Origin: Caryophanales bacterium UBA5026
GTDB taxonomy: Bacteria > Bacillota_I > Bacilli_A > RF39 > UBA660
Assembly (NCBI GenBank): GCA_002416285.1
Contig: DICM01000026.1
Location: forward strand, 1-28,714
DNA: 28,714 nucleotides
Direction: 5' to 3'
Shown: piece by piece, positions 22,101-28,023 of the stretch
Layout: the number at the start of each line of letters is the position of its first letter
How positions within the stretch are numbered: the first letter of the stretch is position 1
Program-made: the position numbers and the translations under genes
The notes under the pieces: model-generated
What the model was told of the DNA's origin: nothing
The model's database searches: none
Seen by the model: only the letters and a program-made list of their open reading frames with translations

Positions 22101-23700
22101 TATCAAGATCATTATCGACGTATTTTCTGTCATTAAATATATTTAATAGATAGCTGGATACCTGTTTCATCTCTTCTACTTTAGTACAAAAAAATCGAAT
22201 TGATTTCTCATTATCCCAACAATGAGGTAAAAATTTAAGCGATTCCCAATGATTACTTTTTTCGTCATCAGTAAAAACAACAATTTTTAAATCTTGGTAA
22301 CTGTGAAAAGTCATTAATTGTAATAAGATTCCTTGAATAAATTTGTTTGTCATTTCTGATTGTCCAATTATAGCAGAAATGTTTTTTTCGACAAGTGAAA
22401 TCGAAATTGGAGTATCGTCAATTCTCTTTGTCTGGTTTTTAATTTCATTAATATATTGTTGTAAATTATCTTCATCAAGTGAAAAATGTTGTTCTGGATA
22501 ATCTATTGTAATTTGTGGAGGTAAAGAACCAATTCCTAAGCGAACATTCATAAAGTCCTTTTGGTCAATTTCTCTTTCCCATAATTGTCTTTTTCTTGTA
22601 AGTATAATTTGTTCGCATTCTTTTAATGAAACACTATTTTCTAATAATATTTGTTGCTGAACTTTAATAGTTGATGTAATTTCGTTTTGCTTTGTCAATA
22701 TATATTCTTTATATTTTTCTTGTCTGATTTTTTCTTTCTTCTTTTTTTTACTTTTTTCGTATTTTTTAGTAAGAATTGGCCATAAAATCATAGTTGCCAT
22801 CATAGAAAGAGAAACAAAAATACTAGGAATGGCACTTGAAAAACTTTGTGTTCCGTTGTTTACATTTAAAATAGCGGTAATGCCGGTAATAGAAGATGTC
22901 ATTCCCATTGTAAGCATTGGTCCAAGTGTGTAAAAAATGGGAATTTCTTCATCAGACTGTTTTGGAGGCGGTGGATCAATAGAAATTTTCTTATTTTCTA
23001 CAAGAGTTCTAAATCTTGGCGATTTATGAAAAAAATCGTCACTTGTGTAGAATGGAATATCGGTTTCGATATCATTTAAACTAGGCTTTTGCAAAATTTC
23101 TTTTAATTTGATATTAATACTCTCACTTTTAATCTTTACTTTATTATTTGGATTATTAATAATTAAAAAATCATTTAAAACAATAATTTTTAAACCCATA
23201 AGAAAAATCATATCGCTGTTTTTTAATTGTTTTTCAGTAATCTCAAGATGATTTAAAAAAATGTACTGAGAATTATTTAAATTTGTAACTTTCCAAAGGT
23301 TATTATCAAATTCTAATTGTATATGTTGATTCATAACATAAGAATTTTCATATTGTATATCACAGTTATTATCAGAACCGATTATTATTTTTTTTGTCAA
23401 AGGTGCAATCTTTATAAAACTATCATCAAATACAGGGGAACAATATATTAAAAATTGCTCATTTGTAGATTTTAGATTTAAAACATAAAAATGATATTCT
23501 AGTAACCTTACTTTTTCCACAAATGAATTATCTTTTTTTATACTTGAAATATGAGTGCTTTTTATTATCCAAGTACCATTTTCTTCTTGGATATTAACTA
23601 AGCTTTTTTTCTGACTATCATGAATCCAATAATCTCCATATATTTTTGATGGCAAAGTTATACTAGTAGTCTCTTTCTTTTTTATTATTGTAACAATCAT
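19126..23700 (-). CDS. essC: T7SS motor ATPase EssC (FtsK/SpoIIIE type)
   Basis: EssC is the membrane ATPase that drives export of WXG100 and LXG substrates. The 1,524 residues show two N-terminal FHA-like domains (about 1-95 and 96-190), two transmembrane helices (about 255-278 and 290-310), then three FtsK-like domains. Domain 1 has Walker A GMTGSGKS (711-718) and Walker B FIICDE (829-834), and looks active. Domain 2 has GSSGSGKE (1058-1065), with Glu replacing Ser/Thr, and Asn1161-Asn1162 where acidic residues are expected. Domain 3 (about 1325-1524) lacks a P-loop. GGAGG lies eight bases before the ATG. It is transcribed opposite to the effector and WXG100 genes. Confidence 0.95.
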   Translation of the reverse strand: MIVTIIKKKETTSITLPSKIYGDYWIHDSQKKSLVNIQEENGTWIIKSTHISSIKKDNSFVEKVRLLEYHFYVLNLKSTNEQFLIYCSPVFDDSFIKIAPLTKKIIIGSDNNCDIQYENSYVMNQHIQLEFDNNLWKVTNLNNSQYIFLNHLEITEKQLKNSDMIFLMGLKIIVLNDFLIINNPNNKVKIKSESINIKLKEILQKPSLNDIETDIPFYTSDDFFHKSPRFRTLVENKKISIDPPPPKQSDEEIPIFYTLGPMLTMGMTSSITGITAILNVNNGTQSFSSAIPSIFVSLSMMATMILWPILTKKYEKSKKKKKEKIRQEKYKEYILTKQNEITSTIKVQQQILLENSVSLKECEQIILTRKRQLWEREIDQKDFMNVRLGIGSLPPQITIDYPEQHFSLDEDNLQQYINEIKNQTKRIDDTPISISLVEKNISAIIGQSEMTNKFIQGILLQLMTFHSYQDLKIVVFTDDEKSNHWESLKFLPHCWDNEKSIRFFCTKVEEMKQVSSYLLNIFNDRKYVDNDLDKTRNLDYKFFPCYYLIFIDNIKSAQNIEIIQKVLNQNINMGFSILICNDRLSNLPKECSTFITLAETGSGIFENELIANKQKEFTPDIDTTIDIQQCVKKLANIPIDLSQNGNLLPSSISFLQTYNVGKVEQLNVLERWQNNDPTINLKVPVGKDEANELFYLDLHEKFHGPHGLIAGMTGSGKSEFIITYILSLAINYHPHEVSFILIDYKGGGLAGAFNNKETGVKLPHLAGTITNLDTIEMKRSLASIQSELKRRQRMFNQARDQLNESTIDIYKYQKLYREKRVELPIPHLFIICDEFAELKDQQPEFLSQLISTARIGRSLGVHLILATQKPAGVVDNQIWSNSKFRVCLKVQDKADSMDMIKCPDAAMLKQTGRFYLQVGYNELFRLGQSAWSGAPYFPTEEIKPKIDSSIEFVDNIGYSYKSIEQQKKNYIESKGEELKNVLNYIVDLAKKENVETKQLWLDRIPDEIFVEELKKKYQTIHHKLELNPIIGEFDDPNNQKQDLLTIPISKEGNAIIYGSSGSGKELLLTTMIYSLIMQHSSEELNTYILDFGSETLQNFSTAPQIGDVLSINDEEKINNLFKFLLAVIDERKKLFANYNGNFKYYYENSSNTIPNIVVVINNYEAFSEIYDSYNELLLKLSRDSQKYGIYFILTVINPNSIRYRLQQNFKLQYVLQMNNPDNYVSILGNTEKLVPSKSYGRGLVKIDHVYEFQTALAYELDSLTDYIKAICERLQTLYQKKAISIPTLPEKVTIRDMKNKISNIKEIPIGIIKNNLEIQTYNFIEKPSAIYSNNMDDIYKFLKPLIKILATIKNQKTIIIDSNGEFKIDLSKQTYYYKNNFEENINQIINFCNQVDNYNIKNKDNKISIVIIIIGIDKIKKELQNSTILSDFFNKISNLEYINNILVDTIDNIKKVEYEAWYSLANDNSNGIWIGNGIADQFTLKLGKTPKEIRDEIGSHFGYSVIKQNPTLIKLIEEDGESNE

Positions 23701-23729
23701 AATAAAGCCTCCATTTTATTCTTAAATTT

Positions 23730-23738
23730 ATTGTAACA
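23730..23738 (-). promoter_or_regulatory. Extended -10 promoter of essC
   Basis: On the minus strand TGT (23738-23736) precedes TACAAT (23735-23730). The -35 region is weak (TAATGA). The same TGTTACAAT box occurs upstream of ung. Confidence 0.6.
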
Positions 23739-23804
23739 TATTTTTAATTTTTTCATTATTCTTTTTGTGAATTTCTTGTTATTCATGTTTAAAATTGATA
23801 AACT

Positions 23805-23810
23805 TATAAT
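23805..23810 (+). promoter_or_regulatory. Possible -10 of the CinA-like gene
   Basis: TATAAT at 23805-23810 lies 15 bases before the ATG, but neither a clear -35 nor a TG extension is present. The divergent intergenic stretch 23701-23825 holds this and the essC promoter. Confidence 0.4.
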
Positions 23811-23825
23811 AAAAGGTGAGAGTAT

Positions 23826-24293
23826 ATGAAAGAGATAATTCAATTATTACTTGAAAAAAAGCGAACAATTGCAACTATGGAATCCTGTACTGGTGGTGGA
23901 GTTGCCAACGCTATTACAAATGTTGAAGGGGCGAGTGAAGTATTTCATTTTGCCGCTGTAACTTACAGTAATGAATATAAAATAAAGATGGGTGTATCAA
24001 AAGAAGTAATTGATACCTATACGGTGTATTCACAGGAGACAGCAGATGCGATGGCAAAAGCAATAAGTGATTTCAGTAACAGTGATTATGGAATTGGAAT
24101 CACTGGAAAATTAAATCGAACAGATCCAAGTAATCTTTCTGGGAATGATAATATAGTATACTTTAGTATTTATTCTCGAGAAAAGAAAGAATTTTACAGA
24201 AAAGTACTTGTGGTATTGAAGGAAAACAGAAACCAAAATAAGGAATATATTATAAATACCATACTTGTTCTATTGAGAGAGGTAATTATGTAG
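23826..24293 (+). CDS. CinA C-terminal-domain protein (PncC-type nicotinamide-nucleotide amidase)
   Basis: The 155-residue product is the stand-alone CinA C-terminal domain; characterised members deamidate nicotinamide mononucleotide in NAD recycling. The signature MESCTGGGVANAITNVEGAS (19-38) is clear, and ITGKLNRTDPSN matches the conserved glycine segment of shorter CinA variants. Compared with classic PncC the C-terminal half is divergent, so activity is probable but not certain. AAGGTGAG precedes the ATG. It lies just beyond the T7SS island and is followed after 15 bases by an unknown gene. Confidence 0.88.
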   Translation: MKEIIQLLLEKKRTIATMESCTGGGVANAITNVEGASEVFHFAAVTYSNEYKIKMGVSKEVIDTYTVYSQETADAMAKAISDFSNSDYGIGITGKLNRTDPSNLSGNDNIVYFSIYSREKKEFYRKVLVVLKENRNQNKEYIINTILVLLREVIM

Positions 24294-24308
24294 AAAGAAG
24301 GAATTGTA

Positions 24309-25043
24309 GTGAGATTTACAAATAATAAAAAACTGGAAAATACATTTGATATTCTTTTAAATGGATTTTCGTTAGAACGCTCAAAATTCGGAGGAAAAAT
24401 AAAAACTAAAGATCAACCACAAAAGATGGTTGGCCTCATCAAACCACAATTTTTAAGAAATGGAAAATTCTTTTTTCAAACAGAAAAAGGGGAAATGGTT
24501 CAAGGAATGACAAGCTCAAATCATACTATTTTTCAAATTTCTAGTAAGAAAAAGAATTTATATGATGAAATAACAGGAAGTATCAGTCTTGTTAAAAATG
24601 AGTTGAAAGTAGACTGTGAAGTGTGGAAAAGTGGAAACAGAATTTTCTTATTTCACTCTTTTGAGGAACAGGTGAACTTAGCTTTACGGAAATCTGATGA
24701 TGAGTTTTTAGAATATAATGAGACAGAATCTGAAATGAGATTACAATGTAAAAGGTATATGGAATTTCTACAAGAGATTCAAAGCAGAAATGGTTCGTTA
24801 TATGAAGACTCAAGTGATTTTGGTCCCCGAGTATTTAATCAAGAAAAACAGCCTATTGATCATGAAAGAATACATGGCATCGTTTCCTGTCAATCTTATC
24901 AATTCATTCACGACATGCTCAGTAATTTTGATCGTTCTTATGGCAATCTTTTAGAATATATGATTCGTATTTCAAATGTAGGAGAAAATCCGAATCAGTA
25001 TGAAGCGATATTAGGAAAAGCACTTCAATATAGTAAGAAATAA
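24309..25043 (+). CDS. Protein of unknown function
   Basis: I do not recognise this 244-residue protein. It has no membrane segment or signal peptide. The N-terminal half (to about 125) is rich in beta-type segments (KFFFQTEKGEMVQGMTSSNH, SISLVKNELKVDCEVW); the C-terminal half looks helical and charged. It has an unusual GTG start supported by AAGGAA five bases upstream, and follows the CinA-like gene closely, so the two are probably co-transcribed. A SaV- or IS-like origin is not indicated by any motif. Confidence 0.7.
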   Translation: MRFTNNKKLENTFDILLNGFSLERSKFGGKIKTKDQPQKMVGLIKPQFLRNGKFFFQTEKGEMVQGMTSSNHTIFQISSKKKNLYDEITGSISLVKNELKVDCEVWKSGNRIFLFHSFEEQVNLALRKSDDEFLEYNETESEMRLQCKRYMEFLQEIQSRNGSLYEDSSDFGPRVFNQEKQPIDHERIHGIVSCQSYQFIHDMLSNFDRSYGNLLEYMIRISNVGENPNQYEAILGKALQYSKK

Positions 25044-25085
25044 TGTAGATATTTATTAGCAAAAAATCTAGAATAAATTATTTAG

Positions 25086-25121
25086 CTTCCAATTACATAT
25101 AATGTACAAATATAATTGGAG
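25086..25121 (+). repeat. Inverted repeat over the ribosome-binding site of the DUF3298 gene
   Basis: CTTCCAATTA (25086-25095) pairs with TAATTGGAGG (25112-25121) over ten positions with one G-T pair and a 16-base AT-rich loop. The 3' arm contains most of the GGAGGT ribosome-binding site (25118-25123). It may hide that site in longer transcripts or be a protein operator; TATAAT-like boxes lie in the loop (25098-25103) and the right arm (25111-25116). Confidence 0.5.
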
Positions 25122-25130
25122 GTTAACAAA

Positions 25131-25802
25131 TTGAATAAAATTACCAAAAATGAAATTTTACGAGAAGTTAAACATGATGGCAAAACCATCCTTAAATATC
25201 GAATTGAATACCCGCAAATGACAGAGACTCCTTTTAAGACAGGACAAATGTCGTTCAATGAATTTTATAAAAATAAGGCTCTAGAGTTACAAAAATATGC
25301 GGATGCAGAGTTTTATAAAACGGCAGTTGAGACTTATGAAACATCCGTAAAAAATGGCTACCCGATTATGCAATATGAACTGATGTTGAGCTATACAGTT
25401 ACTTATAATAAAATGTGTATTGTTAGCTTGTACTTAGATGAGTATACCTTTACAGGTGGGGCACATGGCAATACAATTAGGACAGCACAAACATGGAATT
25501 TAAAAGATGGGCACAAAGTTTCAATTGCTGAATTGTTTCCGATAAATTTGAATTATGAACAGAAACTTTTAACAGAGATTGATTCGCAGATAACGGGTGA
25601 AATGAAATCCGGAAAAAGCTATTATTTTGATGATTATAAAAAACTTGCATCTGATAATTTTTCATCAGATCAATTTTCTTTGACGCCCCAGGGAATAGTT
25701 ATCTATTATCAACAATATGATATTGCGCCTTATTCAAGTGGAATACCAACATTTTTAATTGATGGTACTGACATACCGATATTACTTCCATATTGTTATT
25801 AG
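25131..25802 (+). CDS. DUF3298-domain (RsiV-like) soluble protein
   Basis: The 223-residue product matches the DUF4163/DUF3298 pair found in RsiV, the lysozyme-sensing anti-sigma factor, and in other envelope proteins. The diagnostic part is FTGGAHGNT followed by TWNLKDGHKVSIAELFP. Unlike RsiV there is no transmembrane helix, signal peptide or anti-sigma domain, so the protein looks cytoplasmic and no sigma factor gene is nearby. I chose the TTG at 25131, seven bases after GGAGGT; the ribosome-binding site rules out the upstream TTG at 25116. Function is unknown. A terminator follows. Confidence 0.75.
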   Translation: MNKITKNEILREVKHDGKTILKYRIEYPQMTETPFKTGQMSFNEFYKNKALELQKYADAEFYKTAVETYETSVKNGYPIMQYELMLSYTVTYNKMCIVSLYLDEYTFTGGAHGNTIRTAQTWNLKDGHKVSIAELFPINLNYEQKLLTEIDSQITGEMKSGKSYYFDDYKKLASDNFSSDQFSLTPQGIVIYYQQYDIAPYSSGIPTFLIDGTDIPILLPYCY

Positions 25803-25817
25803 GACAAATAAAAATAC

Positions 25818-25841
25818 CAGAGTTAGATACTCTGTTTTTTT
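25818..25841 (+). terminator. Intrinsic terminator after the DUF3298 gene
   Basis: CAGAGT (25818-25823) and ACTCTG (25829-25834) close a five-base loop followed by seven Ts. Confidence 0.8.
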
Positions 25842-25876
25842 GTATATCAATTATTGAAAAAAAGTATAAAAAATAC

Positions 25877-25905
25877 TTGCTTTTCATAGAATTTTGTAGT
25901 ATCAT
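25877..25905 (+). promoter_or_regulatory. Promoter of the S10 operon
   Basis: TTGCTT at 25877-25882, a 17-base spacer and TATCAT at 25900-25905. It lacks the TG extension seen in most other promoters here. Transcription would start near 25912, leaving a leader of about 130 bases. Confidence 0.6.
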
Positions 25906-25929
25906 GATGAATGTGTGGCATGCATTGAT

Positions 25930-26022
25930 GTGTGAGGTTGCTGATACACCCGGTTAAGTTGTTAGACAAAATCAACTGGATATCAGGTTTTCACACGGAG
26001 CGAGTCTATACCAGATATAGAC
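25930..26022 (+). promoter_or_regulatory. Structured leader of the S10 ribosomal operon
   Basis: Three nested stems can form: GTGTGA/TCACAC (25930-25935 with 25991-25996), CTGATA/TATCAG (25941-25946 with 25981-25986) and CCGGTT/AACTGG (25950-25955 with 25974-25979). A separate hairpin GTCTATA/TATAGAC (26004-26010 with 26016-26022) lies just before the rpsJ ribosome-binding site. The ACACCCGG and GCGAGTCTATA elements recall S10 leaders of other Firmicutes. Autoregulation by a ribosomal protein is inferred. Confidence 0.6.
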
Positions 26023-26039
26023 GAGAGGAGGATTACAAT

Positions 26040-26342
26040 ATGTCTAAAATTAGTATCAGATTGAAGGCTTTTGAACATCAAAGTCTAGATAGTGCCTGTG
26101 CTAAAATCGTTGAAACAGTTAAAAGAATGGGTGGCGAAGTAAGTGGACCAGTTCCACTACCAACTGAAATTGAAAAAATTACTATTCTAAGAGCTGTTCA
26201 CAAGTACAAGGATTCACGTGAACAATTTGAAAAAAGAACACACAAAAGACTTATTGTTATCAACAATCCAAGCAAGGAAACAGTAGACGCACTAACACGT
26301 CTTGAAATTCCAAGCGGTGTTGATATTCAAATTAAGTTATAA
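26040..26342 (+). CDS. rpsJ: 30S ribosomal protein S10
   Basis: The 100-residue product has the normal S10 length and core (KISIRLKAFEHQSLD, GPVPLPTEIEKITILRAVHK, RTHKRLIVINNPSKETVDAL). It is part of the 30S head and, as NusE, of antitermination complexes. ATG 26040 is preceded by GAGAGGAGG; longer in-frame starts lie in the structured leader. It opens the S10 operon. Confidence 0.98.
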   Translation: MSKISIRLKAFEHQSLDSACAKIVETVKRMGGEVSGPVPLPTEIEKITILRAVHKYKDSREQFEKRTHKRLIVINNPSKETVDALTRLEIPSGVDIQIKL

Positions 26343-26359
26343 TTTATAGGAGGATAATT

Positions 26360-27094
26360 ATGAAAAAAGGAATCTTAGGTCGTAAATTAGGTATGACTCA
26401 AGTATTTACGAAATCTGGTAAATTAATTCCTGTAACGGTTGTTGAAGTTGAACCAAATGTGGTAACACAAGTTAAAACAAACGAAACAGATGGTTATGAA
26501 TCAATTCAGCTAGCTTTCGATACAAAGAGAGAAAAATTAGCGACAAAAGCTTCAGTTGGAATTACCAACAAAGCAAACACTACACCTAAGCGCTTCTTTA
26601 AAGAAATTAGAGGTGTAGATGTAAATAGTTATACAGTAGGACAAGAAATCACTGTTGACATTTTTACACCGGGTGAGGTAGTAGACGTAACTGGAACAAG
26701 CAAGGGAAAAGGTTTCCAAGGTGTTATCAAACGTCACAACCAAAGCCGTGGACCTATGAGTCATGGATCTCATTATCACAGAGGACCTGGTTCAATGGGA
26801 ACTATGAGACCAATGCGTGTTTTCAAAGGTAAGAACTTACCTGGACACATGGGTGTTGAAACAGTAACAATTCAAAATCTTGAAATCGTTGCTGTAAATG
26901 TTGAAGATAATGTCATTTTAGTAAAAGGAAATATTCCTGGACCAAAGAAAGCATTAGTAGTGATTCAAACTGCTGTTAAAAATCCTGGAAAAGTAAACGA
27001 AATGGAAGAATTAAATTCTTACGAAGTAGTTGAACCGACAGTAGAAAGCACTGAAGAAGTAGTAGAAACTACGGAAACAGTAGAATCAAACTAG
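26360..27094 (+). CDS. rplC: 50S ribosomal protein L3 with acidic C-terminal tail
   Basis: L3 binds near the 3' end of 23S rRNA and helps form the peptidyl-transferase centre. The 244 residues include the full core (MKKGILGRKLGMTQVF, the GKGFQGVIKRHN loop, GPMSHGSHYHRGPGSMG, GHMG). The usual bacterial L3 is about 209 residues; this one carries about 35 extra, starting near NEMEELNSYE and rich in Glu, Val and Thr. The tail is acidic and probably disordered. A GGAGG site precedes the ATG. Confidence 0.97.
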   Translation: MKKGILGRKLGMTQVFTKSGKLIPVTVVEVEPNVVTQVKTNETDGYESIQLAFDTKREKLATKASVGITNKANTTPKRFFKEIRGVDVNSYTVGQEITVDIFTPGEVVDVTGTSKGKGFQGVIKRHNQSRGPMSHGSHYHRGPGSMGTMRPMRVFKGKNLPGHMGVETVTIQNLEIVAVNVEDNVILVKGNIPGPKKALVVIQTAVKNPGKVNEMEELNSYEVVEPTVESTEEVVETTETVESN

Positions 27095-27106
27095 GAGGTA
27101 ATATAG

Positions 27107-27730
27107 ATGGAAAAAATGTCTGTATTAAATATCAAAGGTGAAAAAGTAAATGACATTACTTTAAATGCAGAAGTTTGGGGAATTGTTCCCAATGATGCAG
27201 TATTATACGACGCAATTACATTAGCTCGCAACGCAGCTCGTCAAGGTACACATGATACTAAGACGAAATCTGAAGTAAGCGGTGGTGGTAGAAAACCATG
27301 GCGTCAAAAAGGTACAGGTCGTGCTCGTCAAGGAAGTATCCGTTCAGCACAATGGTACCATGGTGGTATCGTATTCGGGCCACATCCAAGAAGTTATTCA
27401 AAGAAAATGAATCGTAAGGAAAGAAGACTTGCACTTAAGTCTGCACTTGCTTACAAAACAATTAATAGTGAATTAATCGTAGTTGATCAATTCAATTTCG
27501 ATAATGCAAAAACAAAAGAGGCATTAAATGTATTAAAAGGTTTAAATGCAACGAAAAATGTGTTAATCGTAGTAGAAGAATTAAATGAAAACGTTATTCT
27601 AGCAACTCGTAATCTTACAAATGTAATGTTACTTGAAGTTGGAGAAGTTAATACTTATGACGTAATCGCTGCTGATACAATGATTATTACAGAAGCTGCA
27701 GTTAAACAACTTGAGGAGGTGCTTGCATAA
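27107..27730 (+). CDS. rplD: 50S ribosomal protein L4
   Basis: The 207-residue product matches L4, with the conserved extended loop GGGRKPWRQKGTGRARQGS lining the exit tunnel. L4 is a known autoregulator of S10 operons in some bacteria. GGAGGT precedes ATG 27107 by eight bases; a second ATG at 27116 is possible but less well spaced. The stop overlaps the rplW ATG by one base. Confidence 0.97.
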   Translation: MEKMSVLNIKGEKVNDITLNAEVWGIVPNDAVLYDAITLARNAARQGTHDTKTKSEVSGGGRKPWRQKGTGRARQGSIRSAQWYHGGIVFGPHPRSYSKKMNRKERRLALKSALAYKTINSELIVVDQFNFDNAKTKEALNVLKGLNATKNVLIVVEELNENVILATRNLTNVMLLEVGEVNTYDVIAADTMIITEAAVKQLEEVLA

Positions 27731-28005
27731 TGAATCACTATCGCGACATTATTAAAGCTCCAATCATTACAGAAAAATCAGCTTCATTAGCTGCTAACAA
27801 TACTTATGTATTTAGCGTTGATGTACGTGCTAATAAAACACAAATCAAACAAGCAATCGAAGCTGTTTTCAATGTAAAAGTGGAAAACGTAAATACTATT
27901 AACGTTAAGCCTAAGAAAAAGAGAGTTGGACGCTATACCGGAAAAACTAACAGAATAAAAAAAGCAATTGTTAAATTAAGTAAAGGTAGTTCAATCGAAC
28001 TCTAA
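27730..28005 (+). CDS. rplW: 50S ribosomal protein L23
   Basis: The 91-residue product has the family opening (DIIKAPIITEKSASLA), the KTQIKQAIEAVFNVKV segment and the basic KPKKKRVGRYTGKTNRIKKA loop. L23 sits at the tunnel exit and docks trigger factor and SRP. Its ATG shares a base with the rplD stop, implying coupled translation. Confidence 0.97.
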   Translation: MNHYRDIIKAPIITEKSASLAANNTYVFSVDVRANKTQIKQAIEAVFNVKVENVNTINVKPKKKRVGRYTGKTNRIKKAIVKLSKGSSIEL

Positions 28006-28023
28006 TCTAAAAGGAGGAAGAAC

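Noticed and set aside
25932..26039. Open frame extending rpsJ upstream by 36 codons
   Set aside because: It runs through the structured leader, lacks a ribosome-binding site, and S10 is complete from 26040.
26213..26222. TTCACGTGAA palindrome resembling the core of a parS site
   Set aside because: It lies in the rpsJ coding region and only about 12 of 16 consensus positions match (outer bases GGA and CAA instead of TGT and ACA). Chance occurrence through Ser-Arg-Glu codons is likely.
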